The notes: generated from the sequence alone by a model not told the origin. DNA of 64,000 nucleotides from Rhizobium viscosum (GCF_014873945.1 NZ_JADBEC010000003.1:124001-188000); one strand, 5' to 3'; positions 18,727 to 28,066 are shown, counted from the first letter of the stretch. Program-made: numbers and translations.

Positions 18727-20139
18727 CTACCGGCGGCGTCCGCCGCCGCCGCGCGCATGACCGCCACCGCCGCCGCGCCGGACGCCCATCTGATGGCCTC
18801 CACCGCCGCGGGGACCGCTGAACTGGTGGCCGCCACCCATGGCGCGGCCACCCCGTTGCGACGCCAGATTGGCGGAGCTGCGCGGGCGCACTTCGCCGAG
18901 GCCGGAAGGCTTGCTGGGGCGTACATCGCGCTTGCCGGCCATGGCAGGACGCTTGGCGTCGCGGTTTCCGCCGGGCCGTTTTCCGACTTCGCCGCGACGG
19001 GCATCGGCCGGCCGATTGGCAGCGCGATTACCGATATCGCCGCCGCCGGCGGGTCGGCTGGCGATCTTGCTGCCAGCGCTGCCGCCGTCAGGCCGCACCT
19101 TGTTTGCCCTGACATCCTTGATCGCGGAAGGTGTCACGCGGGCTCGGTCGATTTTGGCATTGTTGGCGCGGACCGATTTGGCCTTGGCCCTGATATCGGT
19201 ATTGCCGCCGGCCTCCAGCCGATTGCGGATATTGGTCTTGTCGATATTGGCGAACTGGTTGTGGTCGAACTTGATCTTGCTGCGATCGACATTCTTCCAG
19301 TCGACATCGTTGAAATTGACCTTGCCGTTGCGGCCGTTGAGGCAATTGTCGCAGTCGATATCGATGTCGTTGCCATTGAAACGGCCGCCCCAGACACCCC
19401 AGCGATCCCAGTCGACGACAGCGCCGAACACGGCGCCGGTGACGAAGCCGGCAAAGAAGGTCGCAGTCGGATAGAAATAGTTCGGATAGGGTTCGGGATA
19501 GTAACCGATGGGTTCGGCCGCATAGCCCTCTTCATAGAGCATTCGCGGCTCGTATTGCGGGACGTAGATCTTCTCGGGATTGGCGGCCTGGATGACGATA
19601 TTGTCGGCCTGCTGAACCACCTTCACTTTGTCGTCGCTCTTGATGATGCCATCGGCGACGGCCTTGTCGCGCAGCGTCTGGATGGCTATCAGCATGTCCT
19701 TCTGCTGGTCGGCCACGACATCGCCGAGCTGCTGGGTCCAGTCGAGGTCGTTGCTCATCATCTTGACGATGTCAGGGTAGTTCAGCAGTGAGACCACGCT
19801 GCCGTCCCAGTCGTCCTTGGGTTTGAGCGACGAATTGCTCTTCAGCTGATCCAGAAAGCGGGAGGCCTCGACGATCTGCAGCGGATAGAGGGAGGCCGTC
19901 GTTATCAGCGCCACGAGTTCGTCGGGATAGAGCGCGATGCGGGCGACCAGCACCTGCATATCGTCATCGCTCAAGGTACTGGATGGTGGGGTCGTGGAGG
20001 GCTCATCCTGTGTTGCGGCAGTAGCTGGCTGGCTCGCCTGCTGGGCTTGCAGAGTGCCGCCGCCCGTCGCCAGAAACGCCGCGGCGACAAAATAGATTGT
20101 TGCGATCCGCCCGTAGGCGACTGCGCTGCAGATTGCCAT
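18727..20139 (-). CDS. DUF3300 secreted protein with Gly/Arg-rich tail
   Basis: 470 aa from the ATG at 20139 (GAGGAGA upstream; a GTG 6 bases earlier is possible). N-terminal signal anchor, then the DUF3300 core: DDDMQVLVARIALYPDELVA, LDQLKSNSSLKPKDDWDGSV, IYVPQYEPRMLYEEGY. A Gly-Ala membrane-like hairpin (FFAGFVTGAVFGAVVDW) leads to a WDRWGVWGGRFNGNDIDIDC segment. The last 150 residues are basic and low-complexity, ending in Gly/Arg/His runs. Envelope protein of unknown function. Promoter site A lies 95 bases upstream of the start. Confidence 0.9.
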   Translation of the reverse strand: MAICSAVAYGRIATIYFVAAAFLATGGGTLQAQQASQPATAATQDEPSTTPPSSTLSDDDMQVLVARIALYPDELVALITTASLYPLQIVEASRFLDQLKSNSSLKPKDDWDGSVVSLLNYPDIVKMMSNDLDWTQQLGDVVADQQKDMLIAIQTLRDKAVADGIIKSDDKVKVVQQADNIVIQAANPEKIYVPQYEPRMLYEEGYAAEPIGYYPEPYPNYFYPTATFFAGFVTGAVFGAVVDWDRWGVWGGRFNGNDIDIDCDNCLNGRNGKVNFNDVDWKNVDRSKIKFDHNQFANIDKTNIRNRLEAGGNTDIRAKAKSVRANNAKIDRARVTPSAIKDVRANKVRPDGGSAGSKIASRPAGGGDIGNRAANRPADARRGEVGKRPGGNRDAKRPAMAGKRDVRPSKPSGLGEVRPRSSANLASQRGGRAMGGGHQFSGPRGGGGHQMGVRRGGGGGHARGGGGRRR

Positions 20140-20234
20140 CGACACATCTCCTCACCGTCCGATGTCCGCGTGAGACACGAGCGGACATGCGCTCAGCATC
20201 GGATGGAAGGGCATCAGAAAAGCCGCGGCGGCGT

Positions 20235-20264
20235 AAGTACGTTACGGTAAATCCTGGGGTAAAT
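20235..20264 (-). promoter_or_regulatory. envelope-regulon motif, site A (DUF3300-DUF2950 operon)
   Basis: Read toward DUF3300 the core is TTTACCGTAACGTACTT, preceded by another TTTAC 12 bases upstream. The core is the same as in sites B, C and D except for one variable base. It lies between the convergent-side end of the ClC gene and the DUF3300 start, so it serves DUF3300. Confidence 0.75.
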
Positions 20265-20340
20265 GCGTGGTGCCGCCGTGAGGTAACGGAACTCGAAAGG
20301 GCGCTGCCCCGGCGTTTGGGACCGGGGCGGGGTTCCAGCA

Positions 20341-22173
20341 TTACATGCGTCCTTCGCCGAGGTGCCCTTCGCCCGTTTGCCGGCGCGATCCGAAATAGGG
20401 CTGGCGCTCCGTCTCGGTTGCCCTGAGCGAATGGCGCAGCCGCAGCAGGTCCTTGCGGGCGACGAGGCCACGCAACTGCCCGTTTTCCGGATCGACGATC
20501 GGGATGCGGCCGGCATCGGTCGCCAGCATCAGATCGGCGACATAACCGACCGTATCGTCGGGATGGGCTGTTGGCAGCGAGGCGTCGGACACGAGATCGC
20601 CGAGCGTCTGGTCTGCAAGCGTGCCATCCTGCTGCCAGCGCAGCGCATCGCCACGCGAGACCAGCCCTTTCACGATGCCTCTGCCGTCGACGACGGGATA
20701 GACGCGGTGGGTCTTCGGCGTCGCCATGAAGAAATTGGTCGCTTCACCCACCGTCATCTCGGCCGGGAACGTATCGACTTGCCTGATCATGATGTCGCGG
20801 GCGCGGGAGAACTCGAAGGGATCGATGCCGTATTCACGGGTAATGTGCTGGCCGCGGCGGGCGATCTTCTCTGTCAGGATCGAGCGGCGCAGCAGGAGCA
20901 CGGTCACGGCATAGGCGGCAACGGTGGCCGCCAGAAGCGGCAACAGCGCCGAGACATCGCCCGTGAGCTCCACGGCGAAGAAGGTTCCTGTCAGCGGCGC
21001 GCGCATGGTGCCGCCCATCATCGCTGCCATGCCAAGCAGCGCCCAGAAGCCGGGATCGCCGGGAAGGAAAAGGCCGACCAGCCAGCCGAGCGCGCCGCCG
21101 AAGATCAAAAGCGGCGCCAGCACACCGCCCGAGGTGCCTGAGGACAGGGCAACCAGCCAGATCGCGGCTTTCACGAGCAGGATCGTCAGCACGGCCGCCG
21201 GCAGAATGGAGCTGTTCAGCAAGCCGTCGATGATGTCGTAGCCGACGCCGAGCACTCGCGGCTCGATCAGGCCGCCGAGGCCGATGAAGAGGCCGCCGAG
21301 GGCGGGGCACCACATCCAGTGGATCGGCAGGGCCTCGAAGAGATCCTCGATCCTGTAGAGCAGCGTCGTCAGGATGCCGGATTGCAGGCCGGCGATGATG
21401 CCCATGGCGGCGCACAGCAGGATGCCCCACCAGGGCAGGTCCATGTGGAACTGTTTGGGAAAGAGCGGGCCGGCCTGAAACAGGAAGGGGCGCCAACAGA
21501 TCGACACGCAGGCGGCGACCGCGACCGGAATGAAGCTGCGCGGTTTCCATTCGAACAGCAGCAATTCGACGGCGAGCATGACGGCGGCGATCGGCGAGCC
21601 GAAAATCGCCGTCATGCCGGCGGCGGCGCCGGCGACCAGCAGCGTCTTGCGCTCGGCCGAACTCAGGTGGAAGCACTGGGCAAAGAGCGAGCCGATCGCG
21701 CCGCCCGTCATGATGATCGGGCCTTCCGCGCCGAAGGGACCCCCGGTGCCGATCGAAATCGCCGAGGAGAGCGGTTTCAGGATCGCCACTTTCGGCGACA
21801 TGCGGCTGCCGCCGATCAGGATCGCCTCGATCGCTTCGGGAATGCCGTGGCCACGGATCTTCTCGGAGCCGAAGCGCGCCATCAGTCCGATGACGAGGCC
21901 ACCGAGGATGGGAATGAGCACCATCCAGACCGAGCGCGGCGCCTGCGCCATCGAAACCGCCGCAATGCTGAAGCGGTGAAACCAGACGAGGTTCGTCACC
22001 AGCGAGATGAGGCTGACCAGGACCCAGGCGGCAAAGGCGCCGCCGGTGCCGACGATCAGCGCCATGCCGACGAGGGCGAGAACACGCTTATCCGTGGTGA
22101 AGTCCCCAGCCTCGCGCCGGGAGAGGCCGCCCATGAAATCATGGGGGCGATGTGCGTTTTTTTGGGGAGGCAT
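20341..22173 (-). CDS. ClC-family chloride channel/transporter with CBS pair
   Basis: 610 aa. ClC signatures: GHGIPEAIEA, GTGGPFGAEGPII with the gating Glu150, GSPIAAVMLAVE and GTSGGVLAPLLIFGG. Two C-terminal CBS domains (about 460-590) include ATPKTHRVYPVVDGRGIVKG and DAGRIPIVDPENGQLRGLVA. The segment after GSPIAAVMLAVE reads LLLFEW, so the second acidic residue of proton-coupled exchangers is not obvious; channel or exchanger mode is open. Divergent from the MarR pair, with a perfect 19-base palindrome between. Confidence 0.9.
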   Translation of the reverse strand: MPPQKNAHRPHDFMGGLSRREAGDFTTDKRVLALVGMALIVGTGGAFAAWVLVSLISLVTNLVWFHRFSIAAVSMAQAPRSVWMVLIPILGGLVIGLMARFGSEKIRGHGIPEAIEAILIGGSRMSPKVAILKPLSSAISIGTGGPFGAEGPIIMTGGAIGSLFAQCFHLSSAERKTLLVAGAAAGMTAIFGSPIAAVMLAVELLLFEWKPRSFIPVAVAACVSICWRPFLFQAGPLFPKQFHMDLPWWGILLCAAMGIIAGLQSGILTTLLYRIEDLFEALPIHWMWCPALGGLFIGLGGLIEPRVLGVGYDIIDGLLNSSILPAAVLTILLVKAAIWLVALSSGTSGGVLAPLLIFGGALGWLVGLFLPGDPGFWALLGMAAMMGGTMRAPLTGTFFAVELTGDVSALLPLLAATVAAYAVTVLLLRRSILTEKIARRGQHITREYGIDPFEFSRARDIMIRQVDTFPAEMTVGEATNFFMATPKTHRVYPVVDGRGIVKGLVSRGDALRWQQDGTLADQTLGDLVSDASLPTAHPDDTVGYVADLMLATDAGRIPIVDPENGQLRGLVARKDLLRLRHSLRATETERQPYFGSRRQTGEGHLGEGRM

Positions 22174-22209
22174 TGCTGGTCCTGTTGACGACTTCGTTCT
22201 CGCCGCAAA

Positions 22210-22228
22210 TATATCGTAGTACGATATA
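22210..22228. promoter_or_regulatory. perfect palindromic operator between ClC and MarR genes
   Basis: TATATCGTAGTACGATATA has two perfect 9-base arms around a single central G. It is 31 bases before the first MarR ATG and 37 bases from the ClC start, so one bound dimer could control both. Symmetry and length fit MarR or TetR operators; the adjacent MarR proteins are the obvious candidates. Confidence 0.65.
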
Positions 22229-22258
22229 AATCAACAGCCAAAATCAGGAGCTGGAACC

Positions 22259-22705
22259 ATGCCGAACATCGACCGCGCTCTATCGGAAATCGAATATGAG
22301 GCACTCGCCAATCTGAGATACAGGATCCGCAAGTTTCGCCAGTTCAGTGGGAAAGCGGCCGAAAAGCTTGGCCTGACGCGCCAGCAGCATCAGGCGCTGC
22401 TGGCGATCAAAGGGCTCGGTGTCGGTGGGCGCATGAGCCTGCCTGACCTCGCAAACAAGCTCTTCCTCGCGCCTGACGAGGCCGCAGAACTTGCGACTTC
22501 GCTGCAGGAGGCCGGCCATGTCACGATCGAGGCGAAACAGAAGCGCCGGCCGGCCGTCATGTTGACAGCACAGGCGGAAGCGCTATTGCGTCGCCTGACA
22601 TCGGCCCATCTCTATGAGATCCGCGAGATGGCGCCGGAACTCATGCAGGCGCTGCGCATGCTGCAGGATCACCGGCAGATGGAAGTGACCGCATGGATGC
22701 AGTGA
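22259..22705 (+). CDS. MarR-family winged-helix regulator, copy 1
   Basis: 148 aa, CAGGAG upstream. Opens with SEIEYEALANLRYRIRKFRQ and TRQQHQALLAIKGLG; wHTH region MSLPDLANKLFLAPDEAAEL and C-terminal dimerisation helix LTSAHLYEIREMAPELMQAL. Compared with copy 2 the recognition helix is altered (LAPDEAAELATSLQEAGHV) and the wing is shorter (EAKQKRRPAVM). Likely autoregulated from the 22210-22228 palindrome. Confidence 0.88.
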   Translation: MPNIDRALSEIEYEALANLRYRIRKFRQFSGKAAEKLGLTRQQHQALLAIKGLGVGGRMSLPDLANKLFLAPDEAAELATSLQEAGHVTIEAKQKRRPAVMLTAQAEALLRRLTSAHLYEIREMAPELMQALRMLQDHRQMEVTAWMQ

Positions 22706-22718
22706 GAGCAGGGGACGC

Positions 22719-23165
22719 GTGGTGAAAAAGCGGGAGAATGATCTGACCGATGCCGATTACGAGGCGCTTTCCAACCTGCGCTATACGCTACGCCGCTTCA
22801 TGGATTTCAGCGCCTCGGCCGCGCAGGAAGAGGGGCTACCGGCGCAGCAGCATCAGGCGCTGCTCGCCATCCGCGGCCATCGCGGTGAAGACGCCATGAC
22901 GATCGGCCTGCTTGCCGAGCGCCTGCTCATCGCCCCGCACTCGGCCACAGAACTCGTCGGCCGGCTGGTTGCCGCAGGCTATGTCGCTCGCCGGGCGGAT
23001 CCGGCCGATAAACGGCGGCAGACGCTGGAGCTGACGGAAAAGGCTGACGATGTGCTGAGGCGACTGACGGCCATTCATCTGACCGAAATCCGGGAGATGG
23101 CGCCGCGGCTCATCAATATGCTGCAGAGCCTTCAGCAGGGCAGCGAACTCGAGCCCGATACCTGA
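22719..23165 (+). CDS. MarR-family winged-helix regulator, copy 2
   Basis: 148 aa; GTG start 13 bases after copy 1 with GGGGA upstream. Parallels copy 1 throughout (YEALSNLRYTLRRFMDFS, PAQQHQALLAIRGHRGED, LTAIHLTEIREMAPRLINML) and keeps a canonical MarR wing RRADPADKRRQTLELT. A tandem duplication; the two could heterodimerise. Confidence 0.9.
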   Translation: MVKKRENDLTDADYEALSNLRYTLRRFMDFSASAAQEEGLPAQQHQALLAIRGHRGEDAMTIGLLAERLLIAPHSATELVGRLVAAGYVARRADPADKRRQTLELTEKADDVLRRLTAIHLTEIREMAPRLINMLQSLQQGSELEPDT

Positions 23166-23301
23166 TCCGCCCGACCGGCGCTCAGGCCCGCCTGTTATTC
23201 GCCTAGTCATTGCTTCGCGCAGGGCAATAGCGCGCGGCGGCAAAGGATATGTGACGAGCTGATATCAGCGGCTGCAGAAAGCCCAGACTGTTAACGCGGC
23301 C

Positions 23302-23332
23302 GTTTACGCCCGATGTTTACCGTAACGTACTT
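23302..23332 (+). promoter_or_regulatory. envelope-regulon motif, site B (sulfatase operon)
   Basis: GTTTAC at 23302, a second GTTTAC at 23315 and the core TTTACCGTAACGTACTT ending at 23332, 61 bases before the sulfatase ATG. Orientation relative to the gene is the same as at the other three sites. Confidence 0.75.
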
Positions 23333-23393
23333 CCGCGAGCGTGGAATTTGGCAAAGCATTCACGTGCAGGTTTCATCTCAAGGAGGGAATTCG

Positions 23394-25058
23394 ATGAAAG
23401 ACGTCGAAATTCGAAAGCAGGATGACCCGATTGCCCCCGTCAGCCGCCGCGATCTTCTGCTCGGTGGCACGTCGCTTGCACTCACGGCACTCACCGTTGC
23501 TTCCACTGTCGATCAGGCTGCTGCACAGACACAGCAGGCCGCACCCGCCCAGGGAGGCGGTTCTGCCAAACCGCCGAATATTCTCGTCATCTTCGGTGAC
23601 GATATCGGTATTCCGCAGATCAGCGCCTATACGATGGGCCTGATGGGCTATCGCACGCCGAATATCGACCGGATCGCCAAGGAAGGGGCGATCTTCACGG
23701 ATTCCTACGGGCAGCAGAGCTGCACTGCCGGCCGCGCGTCCTTCATCCTTGGGCAGGAGCCGTTCCGCACAGGCCTGCTGACGATCGGTATGCCCGGCGA
23801 TCCGCATGGCATTCAGGACTGGATGCCGACCATTGCCGACGTGATGAAGACGAAGGGCTATGCAACCGGCCAGTTCGGCAAGAACCATCTGGGCGACCAG
23901 GACCAGCACCTGCCGACCAAACACGGCTTCGACGAATTCTTCGGCAATCTCTATCATCTCAACGCCGAGGAAGAGCCGGAAGGCTATTTCTATCCGAAGG
24001 ACCCGGCCTTCCGCCGGCAGTTCGGCCCGCGCGGTGTCATCAAGTCGACGGCCGACGGCAAGATCGAAGATACGGGCGCGCTGAACACCAAGCGCATGGA
24101 GACGGTCGACGAAGAATTCCTGGCCGCGGCAAAGGATTTCATCGACCGGCAGGCAAAGGCGGAAAAACCCTTCTTCTGCTGGTTCAACTCGACCCGCATG
24201 CACGTCTTCACCCATCTGAAAGCCGACTCCATGGGCAAGACTGGCAAGGGCATTCATGCCGACGGCATGGTGGAGCATGACGGCCATGTCGGCCAGTTGC
24301 TCGATCAGCTCGACCAGCTCGGGATCGCCGAGAACACCATCGTTCTCTACACGACCGACAACGGCGCCGAGCTCGCGCTGTGGCCGGATGGCGCGCAAAC
24401 CATGTTCCACGGCGAAAAGGGCACCACATGGGAAGGCGGCTTCCGCATCCCCATGATGGTACGCTGGCCAGGTGTTGTGAAGCCGGGAACCGAGGTCAAT
24501 GACATCGTCACGCTGATGGACTGGATGCCGACATTTGCGGCGGTAGCCGGCATAGACGATCTCAAGGAGCAGATGAAGGCCGGCTTTCAGTCCGGGGCCA
24601 AGACCTTCAAGGTTCATCTCGATGGCTACAATTTGATGCCGATGCTGAAGGGCGAGGTGAAAAGCGGTCCGCGCGAGACGGTCTATTATTTCGATCAGGG
24701 CGGAAACCTCAATGCGCTGCGCTGGAACGACTGGAAACTGAGCTTTGCAACGGCAAGCCACGGCAATATCGCCACGGCGACCCGCGAGGTGCCGAGCTGG
24801 GCCGTCATCGCCAACCTCAGGATGGACCCCTATGAACGCGGCATGGAGGACGGCGGAGGAGCGATCGAGTTCCTTGCCCGCAACATGTGGCTGCTTGTGC
24901 CGATACAGGGGAAGATCAAGGAGTTCTTCGCCGACTTCGATCAATATCCCTATCAGGAAGGCAGCTCGCTCAATGCCAGCGGCATCAACTACGGCCTGCT
25001 TCGGCAACAGGCGGCCCTGAAACGTCTAAACGAACTGGAACGACTATCACCGCAATAG
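23394..25058 (+). CDS. Tat-exported type I sulfatase (arylsulfatase)
   Basis: 554 aa from the ATG at 23394 (AAGGAGG upstream). Tat signal with twin Arg in VSRRDLLLGGTSLALTAL and cleavage near AAAQ. Metal-binding Asp pair in ILVIFGDDIGIPQ; formylglycine signature CTAGRAS with Cys110 as the residue to be oxidised (C-x-A-x-R); downstream GQFGKNHLGD and YTTDNGAE complete the alkaline-phosphatase-fold active site. Hydrolyses a sulfate ester, substrate unknown, in the periplasm. No formylglycine-generating enzyme is in the window. First gene under site B, followed by the transglycosylase. Confidence 0.92.
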   Translation: MKDVEIRKQDDPIAPVSRRDLLLGGTSLALTALTVASTVDQAAAQTQQAAPAQGGGSAKPPNILVIFGDDIGIPQISAYTMGLMGYRTPNIDRIAKEGAIFTDSYGQQSCTAGRASFILGQEPFRTGLLTIGMPGDPHGIQDWMPTIADVMKTKGYATGQFGKNHLGDQDQHLPTKHGFDEFFGNLYHLNAEEEPEGYFYPKDPAFRRQFGPRGVIKSTADGKIEDTGALNTKRMETVDEEFLAAAKDFIDRQAKAEKPFFCWFNSTRMHVFTHLKADSMGKTGKGIHADGMVEHDGHVGQLLDQLDQLGIAENTIVLYTTDNGAELALWPDGAQTMFHGEKGTTWEGGFRIPMMVRWPGVVKPGTEVNDIVTLMDWMPTFAAVAGIDDLKEQMKAGFQSGAKTFKVHLDGYNLMPMLKGEVKSGPRETVYYFDQGGNLNALRWNDWKLSFATASHGNIATATREVPSWAVIANLRMDPYERGMEDGGGAIEFLARNMWLLVPIQGKIKEFFADFDQYPYQEGSSLNASGINYGLLRQQAALKRLNELERLSPQ

Positions 25059-25073
25059 ATCCTGCCTGACCGT

Positions 25074-25100
25074 CGCGGGAGTGCGGCCGGAGCTCCCGCG
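25074..25100. other. hairpin between sulfatase and transglycosylase genes
   Basis: CGCGGGAG (25074-25081) and CTCCCGCG (25093-25100) form a perfect 8-base stem. There is no T-tract, so it is more likely an attenuating or mRNA-end-protecting hairpin than a full terminator. Confidence 0.4.
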
Positions 25101-25162
25101 GCGGTAAAGCGAAAACCGCAGACAGAGTGAATGCGTTCATGGCCGTTGCTGGGGAGGCCTCG

Positions 25163-26608
25163 ATGAGCTCGTTTCCGAAAGCGCTGTTCGTCCTCATCGT
25201 GCTTGTCGTGTCCCTCGGGATGACGCAGGCGATGGCGCAGCAGGCAGATGCTCCGCGCCTTCTGCAGAAGCACATCATCGACTTCGATGCCATGAAGGAG
25301 CGGCGCATCGTGCGCGTGCTCGTGCCCTACAGCAAGACGATCTATTTCGTCGACAAGGGGCGGCAGTTCGGCACGGCTGTCGCCTTCGGGCTAGAACTCG
25401 AAAAATCTCTCAACAAGGATCGCAAGAAGCAGATCGACCATATCCATATCGTCTTCGTGCCGATGCCACGCGACCGGCTGCTCGGCGCGCTCAACGAGGG
25501 CTATGGTGATATCGTCATGGCGAACCTGACGATCACGGATGCGCGGATGAAGGAGGTGGACTTCACCGATCCCTTCTATGCCAATGCGAAGGAGGTTCTT
25601 GTCGCCGCACCAGACAGTCCTGTCGTCGCAAGCCTCGACGAACTCTCCGGCAAGAGCGTCGCGGTGCGGGCATCGAGCAGCTACTACGAGCATCTTCTGG
25701 CCCGCAACAAGGAGCTCTCAGCGGCGGGAAAACCCGAGATCGGCGTCCATGTGATGGACGAGAGCCTCGAGGATGAAGACCTGATGGAAATGGTCAATGC
25801 CGGACTGCTGCCCTTCACGGTCGTCGATGTCTACAAGGCGGATATCTGGCTGCATGTCTTTCCCGACATGAAGGTGCGCCATGATATCGTGCTGGCTTCT
25901 GAGGGCAAAATCGCCTGGGCGATCCGCAAGGACAGCCCAGAACTGAAGGCCGAACTCAATGCATTCGTTACGACCCACAAGATCGGCACGACCTTCGGCA
26001 ATATGCTGCGCAACACCTATTTCAAGCAGGACAAGATCGTCAAACGCGCCTATGCGCCTGATGATGTCGCCCGTTTCCAGACGCTGATCGAGATCTTCCG
26101 AAAATATGGCGGCAGCTATTCCTTCGACTATCTGATGCTGATGGCGCAGGGCTACCAGGAATCGCAGCTCGACCAGTCCCGGCGCTCGCCGCGCGGCGCC
26201 GTCGGCGTCATGCAGATGCTGCCGTCGACCGCGAGAGACAAGGCGATCGGCATCAGCGGCATCGACAAGGACGCCGATCGCAACGTCGAGGCCGGCGCGA
26301 AATATCTCAGGCACCTGATGGATACCTATATCGACGACGAGGGACTGGATGCCAAGGACAGGCAGCTCTTCGCTTTTGCCGCCTATAATGCGGGCCCCGG
26401 AAACCTCAGGAAATTCCGCGACAAGGCGAAGACCATGGGCCTCGACCCGAATGTCTGGTTCGGCAATGTGGAGAATGCCGCCGCGGAGATCGTCGGGCGG
26501 GAGACCGTTCAATATGTCAGCAATATCTACAAGTACTACGTCGCCTATTCGCTGCTGGTGACGCGCATGGGGGAACGGGTGGAAGCTGGCGGGGCGGCCC
26601 AGAAATAG
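25163..26608 (+). CDS. MltF-like membrane-bound lytic murein transglycosylase
   Basis: 481 aa from the ATG at 25163 (GGGGAGG upstream). Signal peptide ends near AMAQQ. Residues about 45-290 are a SBP_bac_3 solute-binding-like domain (IVRVLVPYSKTIYFVDKGRQ, GYGDIVMANLTITDARMKEV); 310-460 are an SLT lysozyme-like domain with catalytic Glu333 in GYQESQLDQSRRSPRGAVGV and FAAYNAGPGNLRKF. Cleaves peptidoglycan glycan strands. Same two-domain order as E. coli MltF. Probably cotranscribed with the sulfatase. Confidence 0.9.
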   Translation: MSSFPKALFVLIVLVVSLGMTQAMAQQADAPRLLQKHIIDFDAMKERRIVRVLVPYSKTIYFVDKGRQFGTAVAFGLELEKSLNKDRKKQIDHIHIVFVPMPRDRLLGALNEGYGDIVMANLTITDARMKEVDFTDPFYANAKEVLVAAPDSPVVASLDELSGKSVAVRASSSYYEHLLARNKELSAAGKPEIGVHVMDESLEDEDLMEMVNAGLLPFTVVDVYKADIWLHVFPDMKVRHDIVLASEGKIAWAIRKDSPELKAELNAFVTTHKIGTTFGNMLRNTYFKQDKIVKRAYAPDDVARFQTLIEIFRKYGGSYSFDYLMLMAQGYQESQLDQSRRSPRGAVGVMQMLPSTARDKAIGISGIDKDADRNVEAGAKYLRHLMDTYIDDEGLDAKDRQLFAFAAYNAGPGNLRKFRDKAKTMGLDPNVWFGNVENAAAEIVGRETVQYVSNIYKYYVAYSLLVTRMGERVEAGGAAQK

Positions 26609-26649
26609 TCACCGGTCGGTGATGGCAGGGCGGGCGCAGGGCGCACTCC

Positions 26650-27468
26650 TCATTGCGATGCAGCTGGCGGCCCACCCATGCCGGCAAAGCCCTGACGCGT
26701 CCATTCGTAGACGACGGCATTGGTGCGGAAATTGCCGATCCTCGGCGAAGCCAGATCGAGGATGTTGACGACAATGGCCGTCCAGATCACCGTCAGCAGG
26801 AGGGTAAGAATGCGTACCGGACGTCCTCTCAATCCGAATTGATAGCCGAGTGCCGCCATGCTGAGCAGCATGACGCCGGCAAGCAGCCAGAATATCTGTG
26901 GCGGCAAACGCATGCCCATGGCGAAACGCTCGCTGGTGCCGGCATCGAAGGCCTCGTTGACCGCGGCCATCAGCGAGGCCGAAACCGGATCCGGCCGCTC
27001 CCGCACAATGGCGCTGACGCCACCCCAGATCGATTGCTGCAGGCGCGACGTATCCCTGTTAGCGGTGGCGATCGCGTCAGAATCGAGGCCGGCATTGACG
27101 AAATCCTCCCGCGCTTTCAGATAATCCTCCAGCAGCCGCGCCACGTCGACTGCCTGCGGCGAACCAATAGCCGTTGCCCGCAGCCAGGCCGTGCCGATGG
27201 CATTGGCTTCGGCGAGCGTTCCCTGCCGCCGCTCGTTGAAACGGGCCGTCGAATAGGAAAGCGTCAGGGCCAGAACGAAGGCGAGAAGGCCAAGCATGCC
27301 GGCCACCACCACGCCGACATTTTCTGCCTGGCCCGGAACGCCCTTCTTGCTGACGGTGCCGAGGCGATAGCCGATTTCATGCGCCAGCAATTGCACGATC
27401 AGCAATATCGCGGCGATGGCGAGCGTGCTCCATGCGGCAAGATCGCGAAGGACGTCCATGAATGCCAT
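26650..27468 (-). CDS. DUF4239-like inner-membrane protein
   Basis: 272 aa with two N-terminal transmembrane helices (LAIAAILLIVQLLAHEIGYR; VVVAGMLGLLAFVLALTLSY) and two C-terminal ones, a layout like bestrophin/DUF4239 proteins, including FNERRQGTLAEANAIGTAWL. Possible anion channel; function unproven. Last gene of the three-gene operon behind site C. Confidence 0.8.
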   Translation of the reverse strand: MAFMDVLRDLAAWSTLAIAAILLIVQLLAHEIGYRLGTVSKKGVPGQAENVGVVVAGMLGLLAFVLALTLSYSTARFNERRQGTLAEANAIGTAWLRATAIGSPQAVDVARLLEDYLKAREDFVNAGLDSDAIATANRDTSRLQQSIWGGVSAIVRERPDPVSASLMAAVNEAFDAGTSERFAMGMRLPPQIFWLLAGVMLLSMAALGYQFGLRGRPVRILTLLLTVIWTAIVVNILDLASPRIGNFRTNAVVYEWTRQGFAGMGGPPAASQ

Positions 27469-27483
27469 CCCCGGTTTCCCTGC

Positions 27484-28062
27484 TCACGGCTTCTTTGTGA
27501 AGACGCCGAGATTGTAGAGCTGGACGCGCCGGTTGTTGGCAGCTTCCGATTTGGAACCCTCGATCGGGAAATATTCGCCGACGCCGACAGCATAAAGACG
27601 CCCGGCATCAACCGCGAAGGTAGTCGACAAGATTTCCTTGATCGCTTCGGCCCGCTGTTGGCTGAGGTCGAGATTGTGCTGGTCGCTGCCGGTGGAACTG
27701 GTATGGCCGACGACGAGGAACTTGTAGGCCCAGAGGTTCGGATGGTGCAGGGCATCGGCGATCATGCCGAGCGTGCGGTAGGATTCGGGCTCGATGGCGA
27801 CGGAGTCGTTGGCAAAGGCGATCTCGACCACCATCTGCGGCAGGCGCGCGACCTTGCTCCAGTTCGGCAGGCCGGACATCTCTTTGCCTGATCCGTTCAT
27901 CGCCTCCTGCCGCAAGAGTTCGACATCGACGATCGGGGCAGCGCCCTGCAGCTTTGCCAGGCCGTTGATGATGCGCTGTTCGGAGACCTGCTGTGCAAGC
28001 GCAAGGGCAGGCAGGAGGAAGGCGGCGGCAAAGCCGGCGAGGGCGATTTTCCTCATCTTCAT
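27484..28062 (-). CDS. OmpA-domain periplasmic protein
   Basis: 192 aa from the ATG at 28062 (GGAGGT upstream). Signal peptide ends at ALAQQ. Residues about 80-190 are an OmpA_C-like peptidoglycan-binding domain: EIAFANDSVAIEPES, VVGHTSSTGSDQHNLDLSQQ, RAEAIKEIL, VGVGEYFPIEG and NNRRVQL. No beta-barrel or lipobox. It lies 4 bases after the Cys-repeat gene and probably works with it. Confidence 0.88.
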   Translation of the reverse strand: MKMRKIALAGFAAAFLLPALALAQQVSEQRIINGLAKLQGAAPIVDVELLRQEAMNGSGKEMSGLPNWSKVARLPQMVVEIAFANDSVAIEPESYRTLGMIADALHHPNLWAYKFLVVGHTSSTGSDQHNLDLSQQRAEAIKEILSTTFAVDAGRLYAVGVGEYFPIEGSKSEAANNRRVQLYNLGVFTKKP

Positions 28063-28066
28063 GACC

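Noticed and set aside
23373..25007. 544-aa open frame on the minus strand
   Set aside because: Antisense to the sulfatase; it results from GC-rich codon structure.
26653..27891. 412-aa open frame on the plus strand
   Set aside because: Spans two minus-strand genes (DUF4239-like and OmpA) antisense, low-complexity product.
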